From: Bacillota bacterium
Lineage (GTDB): Bacteria; Bacillota; UBA4882; UBA8346
Direction of reading: 5' to 3'
Length of the DNA stretch: 32,699 bases
NCBI GenBank assembly: GCA_003501335.1
Contig: DNPQ01000211.1
Coordinates: forward strand, 1 to 32,699
The translations under genes and the position numbers were made by a program. Under the pieces are notes generated by a model. That model had not been told where the DNA came from and ran no database searches. It worked only from the letters and a program-made list of their open reading frames with translations. Below, piece by piece: positions 1 through 7,575 of this stretch; positions within the stretch are counted from its first letter, which is position 1, and the number at the start of each line of letters is the position of its first letter.

Positions 1-69
1 CCGAGGTACTAAAAGCTCCTTCCGAGCATCTAATGCGAGTTCACAAAGACTAGGTTGGTATAATCATAC

Positions 70-744
70 TCACCCGATCCACAGTCCCTCGATACGGATT
101 TGCAAACCATCCGCCGCTTTATTGATATAATTCACCAAACCGCTGTGACGCCAATGCATCATGCACATCCGGGGCTGGAAAAAGTAGCGCATTCCGATTT
201 TCGGCTCAACCTTGGACTCTTTAACCAAACCCTCATATCCTTCAGCGATATAATAGCCCAGGTCCTTATATCCTTTTTCCCTGGGATGCAACGGGCCGGT
301 TACGCACCACTGGATAATACCGGTCCGGTGATCAACATCCCTCACAATGCCGCAATGAGTTACCGGACAACCACAGGACATTCCCAGCGGCCGCCCAATC
401 AGTACTTCTCCTTTTTGGATCTCCATCTCCCGGGTTAACATCGGGTTATGGGGAATGATAATTTCCCGGGGACCCGGATCTTCCGGAAACGATTCCAGAA
501 AAAAATCGAAGTCCCGACCTAAAGTATCTTTCCAAATCGACTTTTTGGCGGAAAAGGCTGCTTCTTTTTGATTTAAATTTTTGATTTCTTCGTCGAATTT
601 GATATTTTTTTCCGGTACCCGGTTTTCCGATAGATAGATACATCGTTTACTGAGTTCCGGATTTTCGGCCAGGGGCGCCATAAACTCCTCACAAGTCCGG
701 TAACCGCACAGCCCGCAATTCATTCCCGGTAATTTCACTGTCAT
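70..744 (-). CDS. Fe-S cluster protein with N-terminal CFeSP-like 4Fe-4S domain
   Basis: A 224-residue protein. Residues 7-35 carry C10-x2-C13-x4-C18 followed by C35, in the context GMNCGLCGYRTCEEF. This is the pattern of the small 4Fe-4S domain found in corrinoid Fe-S proteins and related electron carriers (PF04060 type). A second cysteine-rich part begins near residue 120 (GMSCGCPVTHCG), with further cysteines downstream (WCVTG, RMCMMHW), so a second metal centre is possible. It is the last gene of a three-gene run after a P-loop protein and a cysteine desulfurase. Its ATG lies inside the 3' end of the desulfurase gene, overlapping by 56 bases, so translation is probably coupled. An AAGGAG lies 12-13 bases upstream of the ATG, which is rather far. 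An electron-transfer or cluster-receiving role beside NifS is inference; the exact function is unknown. Confidence 0.75.
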   Translation of the reverse strand: MTVKLPGMNCGLCGYRTCEEFMAPLAENPELSKRCIYLSENRVPEKNIKFDEEIKNLNQKEAAFSAKKSIWKDTLGRDFDFFLESFPEDPGPREIIIPHNPMLTREMEIQKGEVLIGRPLGMSCGCPVTHCGIVRDVDHRTGIIQWCVTGPLHPREKGYKDLGYYIAEGYEGLVKESKVEPKIGMRYFFQPRMCMMHWRHSGLVNYINKAADGLQIRIEGLWIG

Positions 745-1963
745 GGATCATCAACTCTCCTTTATTCCATTTTTTCTTTGAAACATTGCTTCTTGAAGCA
801 ATGTTTCTGGAGGTTATCGGGCGCATTTCCCGGACCACCCCGGGCAGGATATCCAAAAACCGCTCCTCTTCTGCTACGGTATTAAAACGGCCCAAGGTAA
901 TCCGGAGGCCTCCCCGGGCCTTTAAAGGATCAAAACCAAGGGCTTGTAAAACATAAGATGGTTCGGCGGCATGCCCGGAACTGCAGGCGCTTCCGGCCGA
1001 AATCGCGATCCCGGCTTCATCCAGGGCCAATAAGAGTTTAATGGCTTCCCCCTCCTGGCCGGCAAAACCGACGGATACATGACCGGGAAGCCGCAGGTGG
1101 CGGTGGCCGATCAGATAAGCATTATTGATTCGTTCTAAAATCCCGTCAATCAGACGCTCTCGCAATTGAACCAGCCTGGCCGTTTCCCCGGCCATATTGT
1201 TCCGGGCAATCTCGGCGGCCTTTTCGAAACCGATGATGCCGGGTACATTCTCCGTCGAAGACCGCCGGCCCGCTTCTTGGCCTCCGCCGTGCAGCAATGG
1301 TTCCAATGGAAGCCCGCTGCGAATATATAACGCCCCCACGCCCTTTGGACCATAGATCTTATGGGCGGAAACCGATACCAAGTCAACATCCCCCCAAAAA
1401 TCCAGAGGAATCCTGCCCAGCGCCTGAACCGCATCTGTATGGAAGATGGCCCCATGTTGATGGGTAATTCGAGCCAATTCCCGGATGGGCTGGATCGTTC
1501 CCACTACATTATTGGCGGTCATAATCGAAACCAGCCGCGTGGAAGGGCGAAAAGCCTTTTCCAAACAAACAGGATTCACCAAACCCGAAGCGTCAACCTC
1601 CAGATAAGTGATATCGGCTCCGCGCTTTTCCAAATAACGGCAGCTTTCCAGGATCGCCGGATGTTCGATTTTGCTGGTGATGAGATGAAACGGTATATCA
1701 CCGAAGGTATCAAAAACTCCGACCAGGGCCAAGTTATCGGCTTCCGTTCCACTGCCGGTGAATACGACTTCACCTGGATTGGCATGCAGCAAATCCGCCA
1801 CTTGCTTGCGGGCTTCTTCCACCGCGTTTCTAGCTTCCCGGCCTGTTTTATGCATGCTGGAGGGATTACCGTAACATTCGCGGATAAATAAAGACATTTT
1901 CTCAGCCATCTTTGGATCAACCGGAGTAGTGGCCGAATTATCAAAATATATTTGTGCTTCCAT
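689..1963 (-). CDS. Cysteine desulfurase, class I (NifS/IscS type)
   Basis: PLP enzyme that removes sulfur from L-cysteine as a persulfide for Fe-S assembly or other thio-transfer. The 424-residue protein shows the PLP lysine in SVSAHKIYGPKG (K202) after H201, the pyridine-binding Asp in HTDAVQ (D177), and the mobile cysteine loop SAGSACSSG (C327), which defines class I enzymes. The core ends near residue 400. The last 25 or so residues are an extension encoded across the start of the next gene. It starts 3 bases after the stop of the P-loop gene and overlaps the Fe-S protein gene, so the three are one transcription unit. No IscU scaffold is present in the window, so the sulfur acceptor may be the adjacent Fe-S protein (inference). 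A second class V family enzyme lies at 6103-7254 but lacks the cysteine loop. Confidence 0.93.
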   Translation of the reverse strand: MEAQIYFDNSATTPVDPKMAEKMSLFIRECYGNPSSMHKTGREARNAVEEARKQVADLLHANPGEVVFTGSGTEADNLALVGVFDTFGDIPFHLITSKIEHPAILESCRYLEKRGADITYLEVDASGLVNPVCLEKAFRPSTRLVSIMTANNVVGTIQPIRELARITHQHGAIFHTDAVQALGRIPLDFWGDVDLVSVSAHKIYGPKGVGALYIRSGLPLEPLLHGGGQEAGRRSSTENVPGIIGFEKAAEIARNNMAGETARLVQLRERLIDGILERINNAYLIGHRHLRLPGHVSVGFAGQEGEAIKLLLALDEAGIAISAGSACSSGHAAEPSYVLQALGFDPLKARGGLRITLGRFNTVAEEERFLDILPGVVREMRPITSRNIASRSNVSKKKWNKGELMIHDSEITGNELRAVRLPDL

Positions 1964-1966
1964 GCT

Positions 1967-2569
1967 TTATTGCCCCCGATAAAAATTTTGATTTTCCAGG
2001 GAACGGACCACCCCAAAATGGGACTGCCAACCGACTTCCTTTTTGCCAACGCAAATCGTACAGGTTCCCACCGGAGGATTGCCTCTTAAAAATAATTGTC
2101 CGCCAGCCATTACGTCTGCGACTTCCGGTGCTGCCTTGATCTCTTCCAAGATCGGATCAATGCCAATACCATAAAGAGCATTAACTTCGCGGATGGCCAC
2201 TTTTGGGGCTACCTCTTGAATCCGGGCATGAGTCTCTAAAAATTTAAAAACCGGCAGGTCGGATAAAAAATTAGTATGCTGTGTAATGAGGGCGATTGGA
2301 TTGTGGGCTGGGTCTTTGCGGTAAATAGCCTGAGGGGTTTCCCCGTTGATTAAAATTTGCCGGCCGGTCGGTGTATTGGTGTTGGCTAACAGCTCGATAT
2401 CGTTAATCAGGGTCGTTTTGCCCGAACCGGTTGGGCCTACAATACTGACCACATCGCCCATTTTCAGTTTCACTTGCCGGACTGGTTCCGGCTTGCCATT
2501 ACGGCCATGGCCGCCCTTAATGGTTACCCCGGCTATATCAGCGTCTTGGATATTGGATACCTCATTCAA
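1967..2569 (-). CDS. P-loop ATP-binding protein, ABC-ATPase-like but lacking signature and Walker B
   Basis: About 200 residues from a TTG start. That codon sits 9 bases after AAAGGAG, whereas the upstream ATG at 2593 has no ribosome site. Residues 45-52 (GPTGSGKT) are a Walker A motif in an ABC-like beta-core, followed by a Q-loop-like stretch (ALITQHTNFLSD). No LSGGQ signature, Walker B aspartate/glutamate or switch histidine follows. Instead the chain ends in about 50 residues containing a CxxC (C170, C173, GTCTICVGKKEVGW). Either this is a genuine short relative, or an internal deletion has fused the ABC N-terminal half to another C-terminus. No membrane partner is adjacent. The gene leads the unit with cysteine desulfurase and the Fe-S protein, so a soluble energy-coupled role in sulfur or cluster handling is conceivable (inference). 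Confidence 0.65.
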   Translation of the reverse strand: MNEVSNIQDADIAGVTIKGGHGRNGKPEPVRQVKLKMGDVVSIVGPTGSGKTTLINDIELLANTNTPTGRQILINGETPQAIYRKDPAHNPIALITQHTNFLSDLPVFKFLETHARIQEVAPKVAIREVNALYGIGIDPILEEIKAAPEVADVMAGGQLFLRGNPPVGTCTICVGKKEVGWQSHFGVVRSLENQNFYRGQ

Positions 2570-2687
2570 TGATCTCAGCTCCTTTAGTAACATAGGCTAG
2601 AAACACAAGCGTTTCACTGAGACCATTGTATTCTTGATATTCAGGCTATATGAGTAAAGTCATTGATTTACTAAGCTTAAAATAATC

Positions 2688-2948
2688 GATTCCGTCATTT
2701 GTAATGATCAATATTTCGGGGCTGGTTATGCCTTACCGACCCCGGAAATGCCGGAAATGATCGAAGCTGTTCGTCTGGTGGCTCAGACTGAAGGAATTTT
2801 GCTGGATCCCGTCTATACGGGAAAAACAATGGCCGGACTCATCGGTTTCATCCGGAAAGGCTTTTTCGAAAACGCCTTGAAGATCCTATTTCTTCATACC
2901 GGTGGTGCACCGGCCTTATTTGCCTATCAGGATATTTTGGGGTGTTGA
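2688..2948 (+). pseudogene. 3' remnant of a D-cysteine desulfhydrase / L-cysteate sulfo-lyase type PLP enzyme gene
   Basis: An open frame from about 2688 to the TGA at 2946 encodes only the C-terminal third of a PLP fold-type II enzyme of the D-cysteine desulfhydrase / ACC deaminase / cysteate sulfo-lyase (CuyA) family. The recognisable signatures are GAGYALPT, EGILLDPVYTGKTMAGL and LFLHTGGAPALFAY. The PLP-lysine half is absent: a TGA at 2664 closes the frame and nothing homologous is visible further upstream. The first ATG is at 2748, with no convincing ribosome site. It is convergent with the interrupted dehydrogenase gene (2975-4030), only 26 bases away. Neighbouring sulfonate-transport genes make a cysteate lyase as plausible an ancestor as a D-cysteine desulfhydrase; the fragment cannot decide between them. 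Confidence 0.8.
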
Positions 2949-2974
2949 CGGGAGGATATCAATACGGATTGCAA

Positions 2975-4030
2975 TTAGTCCGAGGTTTCCATCAAAAAAT
3001 AATCGCTTAATCCATAGTAAAGTTGTAATTGAATTAAATTATGGAGGATTCCTTCACTGAGCTCGATTCCCCGATGAAGATTTTCAGCTTTATGGAAAAA
3101 TTCTATTTCTCCCGGAAGATAAATGGCTTTTGTATCGGGAGCGAGCTAGGAGGCTTTCAGATCAGCGCTTATTTTGGCAACCCCTTTCTTAAATAATTTT
3201 AAATCGGTAAACCGGCTGATATCAATCACTTCAAAGAAAAAACCAACCTGGCCGGAATAAGCGCCTTTTTCTGGATATCCATTCAGAAAAGTGCTCCCAA
3301 GGACGGCCGATAAGATCTGGACCATTAGCGCCAAACCCGAGCCTTTATAACCGCCAAAAGGAAGCAATATACCCTGTAAAGCTTCTTTGGCGTTTGTTGT
3401 CGGTTGGCCTTCCTGATTTAAGGCCCATTCCCCAGGAATATTCTTTCCTTCAAGCGCAGCGACTGCAATTTTCCCATAAGCGGCTTGACTGGTTGCTCCA
3501 TCATAGACCAGGGGAAAGACATCTTCGGATGGTACGGCGATACTCATTGGATTCGTACCAAGAACCCGGTCGATACCGCCATAAGTTGCCATGATATTAC
3601 CGCTATTGCATAAGGCAATCCCAATCATCTCCCTTTCTAACGCCATCATGGAATAGTAAGCAGCCATGCCAAAATGGGTTGCTTTGGTAACCGTAACGCA
3701 ACCGATGCCAGTATTTTTGGCTTTCGCAAGACATAGCGACATTGCCCTTTTCCCAGCGACAGCCCCTAGCGCATAATCGGCATCAATTGCCAAAAAGGAG
3801 GCTCCTTCCTGCAAAGTTTTAAATTCCGGCTTCGTATTGATAGCCCCTTTTTTCAATCGCTCAGTGTAACCTGTTAATAAAGAAACACCATGAGAGCGGA
3901 CCCCTCTCAATTCGGCTTCGATGAGGTTATCAGCGACAATGACAGCTTCGGATTTGGTAACACCACATTTTTGTAGCAATGCGCAGCAGAAATTTTTTAA
4001 TTTTACAGGACTGATTCGGATTTTCCCCAT
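2975..4030 (-). pseudogene. Ldh2/malate-sulfolactate dehydrogenase family gene with an in-frame TAG
   Basis: NAD(P)-dependent 2-hydroxyacid dehydrogenase of the malate/L-lactate/sulfolactate (Ldh2, ComC) fold. Family marks present are RSHGV (H48), THFG (H119), GTNPMSIAVP, DGATS and PFGGYKGSGLAL. The frame stops at a TAG (3146-3148) after 294 residues. Read on in the same frame, it encodes 56 more residues with the expected C-terminus (IYLPGEIEFF, then RGIEL) and ends in TAA at 2975, giving about 351 residues, the normal family length. So a single nonsense codon, not a deletion, truncates the protein. Stop readthrough cannot be excluded, but TAG is an ordinary stop in neighbouring genes (13855 and 26091). 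The gene lies 15 bases after the sulfonate-type permease gene, which makes a sulfolactate dehydrogenase role attractive but unproven. Confidence 0.85.
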
Positions 4031-4045
4031 ATTGATTTCACCCTC

Positions 4046-4819
4046 TTAAGCGCTTTCTTTCCAGCGGTTAATCCTTTTTTCAATCATTTGCAGAGCATAG
4101 TTAATCACCACACCCAAAATAGCCATAGCGACAATCGCTGAAAACATTCGGGGAATTTGGTATTTGGTTTCGGCATCAAATAATAAAAAGCCAAGCCCTT
4201 TACTGGCTCCAAGCATCTCTGCCGCAGTCAGGATTAAGATCGACGTCGTCGCGCTCAAACGAATCCCCGTAAAGATATTGGGAAATGCCGACGGTAAAAT
4301 GACCTTATAAAATAAAGTAAACGGTGACGCGCACATGGAACGGGCCGATTTAACCAACAACGGATCGACGGATTTCACGCCGGAAATGGTATTTAACAAA
4401 ACCGCCCATTGGACTCCCCAAAAAACCAGCGCCACTTTGGAAAGCTCTCCAATTCCAAAAAGAAACATAAACACAGGCAACAGAGCGATGGTTGATATTT
4501 GCCGGAATGTTTGTAATAAAGGATCAACATAATATTCAAATCCTTTAAACCACCCGATGATGAATCCCATTGGAATTGCAAAAAGCAATCCCAATCCAAA
4601 TCCGATGAAAGCCCGTTGCAGGCTGATGGCAATATGTCCGAAAAGCTCCCCGCTGCAGGCCATACTCGCAAAGGTAGCCACCACAGTCGAAAACGGCGGG
4701 ACAAATGCCGGGTTAATGATCCTGGTTTGGGTGATAATTTCCCAGAGTAAAAGAAACACCAAGACGCCGAGCAGTTTTCTTAAATTCAAAATAAAATCTT
4801 TCAAACGGTTCAAATTCAT
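4046..4819 (-). CDS. Sulfonate/nitrate/taurine-type ABC transporter permease
   Basis: About 257 residues with five to six hydrophobic segments and the inner-membrane permease EAA-type loop of the SsuC/TauC family (SARSMCASPFTLFYKVILPSAFPNIFTGIRL). The start chosen is the ATG at 4819, 7 bases after GAGGTG. Longer in-frame extension to 5077 would run deep into the binding-protein gene and is rejected. It follows the binding-protein gene (4899-5966) by 79 bases and precedes the interrupted dehydrogenase. No ATPase gene of the SsuB/TauB type is adjacent, so the importer must borrow an ATPase from elsewhere or is incomplete. Substrate is inferred from family only: sulfonates, taurine or similar. 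Confidence 0.88.
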   Translation of the reverse strand: MNLNRLKDFILNLRKLLGVLVFLLLWEIITQTRIINPAFVPPFSTVVATFASMACSGELFGHIAISLQRAFIGFGLGLLFAIPMGFIIGWFKGFEYYVDPLLQTFRQISTIALLPVFMFLFGIGELSKVALVFWGVQWAVLLNTISGVKSVDPLLVKSARSMCASPFTLFYKVILPSAFPNIFTGIRLSATTSILILTAAEMLGASKGLGFLLFDAETKYQIPRMFSAIVAMAILGVVINYALQMIEKRINRWKESA

Positions 4820-4898
4820 TAGAGTGCACCTCGACGATTTCTCTGAGTTTTTCTCCGGTGAAATGGAATAACCGTCCATCCCACCGGAAAAAGTCGTT

Positions 4899-5966
4899 TT
4901 AAGGAATTTTAGGAATCGGCAACTCTTTAGTATAATAAGGATTGAAACGATTGGTAAAAATGTCAGCGGCCTTGATTTCCCCGGGTTTTTCAAACCCGGC
5001 CAATTTATTCTTGTAAGCCGTTTGAATCCACCATTCAATCTGTGACGGCTTAATCCACCATTGATCGGGATAGACATTTCCGGCCATATCTTTCAAGGGT
5101 ATGTTCAAATATTTGGACTCAATCTCAAGCGCCTCATTATAATGTTTATTGATCCAGTGCTGAGCTTTTAAATCAGCAACGATATAGGCCTTGACTACAT
5201 CGGGATATTTCCTTAAAAAATCATCACTAAAGGCCCGGACGGCCAAACCCCCAATGCTACCATCGCCGGCTTTGCTGCCAATATCCCAGCTGGTTGTCAG
5301 TATTTTCACGCCTCCTGCATTTTCGGCCTTCACATTATAAGGGGGATGTACCACGGCAACGTCAATCAAACCCTGTCGTAAGGCTTCCTCTTGAAGTTGG
5401 TCTTTCATTACCACTATCTCGATTTTATTCTTCGGCAAATGATTTTGGCGTAGAAATTCCGCAGTTAACAGCTCAACACAACCACCCAATGTCCCTACGG
5501 CTATTTTCTTGCCGATTAGATCCTTCGGAGATTTAATCTTACCATCATCACGAATCAGCCATGTCATGTGCAGTTTGTTATTTTCCGGATTATCGACCAT
5601 ACTGTGCAGAACGATCTTAATTGGAAAACCTGCTTTCCGGGCAACTGCAATATTCGTGGGATGTCCGGAACTAAACAGGTCATTGTCACCTTTAACAACC
5701 GATAAAGCCAAATCTGCTCCTTGTGATAAAACACCGGTATAGACGGGTTTAATGTTCACTTCCTTGAAATATCCATTCAAATCCGCGATGATAAACTCAT
5801 TAAAACCAGTAAATGTTGGAGTGCGAAGCTTAAATTCCCGGGTTAACCTGCCATGAACAAATTTTGCGTCACCGCCGGCGGCAACGCCGAAGTTGAATTT
5901 GCCAATCCACGTTAAAAAAATTAACAGTATTACTAGCAACACCGTGAAAATCCACTTTCTTTTCAT
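4899..5966 (-). CDS. ABC transporter substrate-binding protein, SsuA/TauA/NMT1-like
   Basis: Extracytoplasmic binding protein of 355 residues. A basic start (MKRKW) and a hydrophobic segment to about residue 30 form a signal peptide. There is no lipobox cysteine, so the product should be soluble in a periplasm-like space. The mature part follows the aliphatic sulfonate/taurine/NMT1-THI5 fold: an early TFTGFNEFIIADLNGYFKE, then LIGKKIAVGTLGGCVELL and a C-terminal IEWWIQTAYKN. It is first in a unit with the permease and an Ldh2-type dehydrogenase. Its ribosome site is TGGAGG, and the shared 16-base motif (5980-5995) lies directly upstream. Sulfonate specificity is inferred from family and neighbours. 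Aromatic or thiamine-precursor ligands are alternatives. Confidence 0.88.
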   Translation of the reverse strand: MKRKWIFTVLLVILLIFLTWIGKFNFGVAAGGDAKFVHGRLTREFKLRTPTFTGFNEFIIADLNGYFKEVNIKPVYTGVLSQGADLALSVVKGDNDLFSSGHPTNIAVARKAGFPIKIVLHSMVDNPENNKLHMTWLIRDDGKIKSPKDLIGKKIAVGTLGGCVELLTAEFLRQNHLPKNKIEIVVMKDQLQEEALRQGLIDVAVVHPPYNVKAENAGGVKILTTSWDIGSKAGDGSIGGLAVRAFSDDFLRKYPDVVKAYIVADLKAQHWINKHYNEALEIESKYLNIPLKDMAGNVYPDQWWIKPSQIEWWIQTAYKNKLAGFEKPGEIKAADIFTNRFNPYYTKELPIPKIP

Positions 5967-5979
5967 CTCAGTCCTCCAT

Positions 5980-5995
5980 TTAGTATGATTTTGAT
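5980..5995 (-). promoter_or_regulatory. Candidate sulfur-regulator operator upstream of the sulfonate-type binding protein
   Basis: Plus-strand TTAGTATGATTTTGAT (minus: ATCAAAATCATACTAA), just upstream of the ribosome site of the binding-protein gene. The same 16 bases occur at 9987-10002 before cysK, and an 11-base core occurs at 23421-23431 before metN. A weak promoter reading, TTGTTT-16-CATACT on the minus strand, overlaps it. The regulator is unknown. Confidence 0.5.
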
Positions 5996-6102
5996 TTCAA
6001 AAAAAACAAAAGACCGAATATGCATTGCTGCACATCCAGCCTCTAGTTGACTAGTCAGCGGAAATTGGTATCTCCCTTATTGCAATCCTGCCATCCTGAC
6101 TT

Positions 6103-7254
6103 CTACGATAAAATAGCAATCGCCTTTATCAACCGTTCAAGTTCCTCTTCCGTATTATAAAAAGCGATTGAAGCTCTGCAAACAGACAATTCTTTAATAG
6201 CCCTGATGATGATTCCTTGCTTTGCTAACGTTTCCACCACCCTTGATGGTTCGACGCCCGGTACTCGAAAACTGATCAAACCAGCCGACTTTAGCGGTGT
6301 GATCACCGTAACGCCTTTAATCTTGGCTAACTCCTCCCGGGCGCTTTCCGCCAATCGATTGGAATACTGAAATATCCATTGCCAGCCTACTTGGTCAGAT
6401 AACCATTCCAAACTGGCTTTTTGCCCTGCCAGTTTGGGCAGATTGATTGATGAGACCTCAAAACGTTGGGCACCAGCATGGCAAACGTATTCTCCTCCAG
6501 GAAAAAATTGCTCCACGGAACTGTAACCAATAAAAGTTTGCCATAATTCCTCCATATGGTCATTCCGGATAAATAAAGCTCCAGTTCCTTCAGGGCCTAG
6601 CAACCATTTTTGACCCGGTAAACTATAATAATCCGCCCCAAGTTTTCTAACATCGACCGGGATGGCTCCGACGGACTGAGCTCCATCCACCAGTACCGGA
6701 ATACCCCTACGGTGCGCAAGACTTATCACTTCGGATAAAGGTAATATTGCGCCCGTGCTATAGGAAACATGAGACAACACAATCAGCTTGGTTTTTTCTG
6801 TCATTTGCTCGCGGAGCGACTGAACTAAATTGGTTTCTGCCGCAGCCATGCGAAAATGAACTCCATAACGTTTGGCAATTAAGAATAACGGTAAAAGTAC
6901 AGCCCCATGTTCTACATTGGTAGTAATCACTTCATCGTCTGGATGCCAATTGATACCGGAAATAACCAAGTTGATGCCTTCCGTGGTATTTTGAGTGAGA
7001 ACTATTTCTTCCGCTGTTGCATGGATAAGGTCGGCAACTGCCAGCCTTACTTTTGCCTTGATGGTTCTCTTCCTTTGAAGCGCATCGGTTCCGACCCTTC
7101 CATTTAAGAATTCTTCTTCCTGTTCCTGCTTCATCGCTTCAAAAGTTTCTTCAGGAAGAGGTCCAACACTGCCCACATTCATATAAACAAATTTTTGTAA
7201 TAACTTCAGCGCCCCTCTTACTTTTGCGAAATCGACTTTTCGCTCCAAAGACAT
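6103..7254 (-). CDS. Class V aminotransferase-fold PLP enzyme (desulfurase/epimerase-like, no cysteine loop)
   Basis: A 383-residue PLP enzyme of the class V family that includes SufS, cysteine/cystine lyases and isopenicillin-N epimerase-like proteins. D190 and Q193 (VLVDGAQSVGAIP) bind the cofactor ring, and K216 in SLPGQKWLLGPEGTG is the likely Schiff-base lysine. The C-terminus has the usual CRASIAFYNTEEEL arginine segment, but the persulfide-carrying cysteine loop seen in SufS is missing; the only nearby cysteine is directly before the conserved Arg. A lyase on cysteine, cystine or a related amino acid is therefore more likely than a true desulfurase (inference). It has its own promoter at 7368-7397 and a terminator-like hairpin in the leader, and is 136 bases upstream of the sulfonate-type transporter genes. 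Confidence 0.82.
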   Translation of the reverse strand: MSLERKVDFAKVRGALKLLQKFVYMNVGSVGPLPEETFEAMKQEQEEEFLNGRVGTDALQRKRTIKAKVRLAVADLIHATAEEIVLTQNTTEGINLVISGINWHPDDEVITTNVEHGAVLLPLFLIAKRYGVHFRMAAAETNLVQSLREQMTEKTKLIVLSHVSYSTGAILPLSEVISLAHRRGIPVLVDGAQSVGAIPVDVRKLGADYYSLPGQKWLLGPEGTGALFIRNDHMEELWQTFIGYSSVEQFFPGGEYVCHAGAQRFEVSSINLPKLAGQKASLEWLSDQVGWQWIFQYSNRLAESAREELAKIKGVTVITPLKSAGLISFRVPGVEPSRVVETLAKQGIIIRAIKELSVCRASIAFYNTEEELERLIKAIAILS

Positions 7255-7302
7255 CGACTCTCACTCCCTACGTTTCTACAGCAATTCCAACTATGGGAAA
7301 AT

Positions 7303-7330
7303 AAAAAAGATCAAGTTTCTCAACTTGATC
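7303..7330 (-). terminator. Intrinsic terminator inside the leader of the class V enzyme gene
   Basis: On the minus strand a perfect 9-bp stem (GATCAAGTT/AACTTGATC, 4-base loop, 7309-7330) is followed by TTTTTT and then ATTTT. It lies between the promoter at 7368-7397 and the start codon at 7254. It can therefore stop transcription before the gene, acting as an attenuator, rather than end an upstream gene: there is none on this strand. Confidence 0.7.
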
Positions 7331-7367
7331 TCCAGTCTGTCTAGTCAACCAAAATATAAAATATTCA

Positions 7368-7397
7368 ATTATAGAAATAATATAATTTTACAATCAA
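7368..7397 (-). promoter_or_regulatory. Sigma-A promoter for the class V enzyme gene
   Basis: On the minus strand TTGATT (7392-7397) is separated by 18 bases from TATAAT (7368-7373). The region is very AT-rich. The predicted transcript begins near 7361 and runs about 105 bases to the start codon, including the leader terminator. Confidence 0.65.
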
Positions 7398-7490
7398 TTT
7401 ACTATTATATTACTTGATTCATAAGCAATTGTCAATATGATTCCAAATATTTTTTAAATACAAAACTGGACAACATCCGGATCTCCTTGC

Positions 7491-7519
7491 TTGATAATTT
7501 CACCGGGCTATGCTAGAAT
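7491..7519 (+). promoter_or_regulatory. Extended -10 promoter for the B3/B4-HAD unit
   Basis: TTGATA (7491-7496), a 17-base spacer, then TGC-TAGAAT (-10 at 7514-7519). An upstream ATG at 7510 lies within this promoter, so translation must begin later; the ATG at 7576 is used. Confidence 0.7.
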
Positions 7520-7575
7520 TATTATTAACTTTATCGAATTACTATTCAATAAATTTGGAATCAGGTGTTCCCGTT

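Noticed and set aside
1..69. GGTACTAAAAGCTC near the left edge, faintly like the 3' end of 23S rRNA
   Set aside because: The resemblance is limited to about a dozen bases; the following sequence does not continue or precede any rRNA block, and it runs straight into a protein gene.
3146..3148. Pyrrolysine codon in the dehydrogenase
   Set aside because: No pyl genes or PYLIS-like hairpin seen here, TAG ends other genes in this window, and the family is not known to contain pyrrolysine; treated as a nonsense mutation.
4820..5077. N-terminal extension of the permease frame
   Set aside because: It lies mostly inside the binding-protein gene; the internal ATG at 4819 has a good ribosome site and gives the normal family length.
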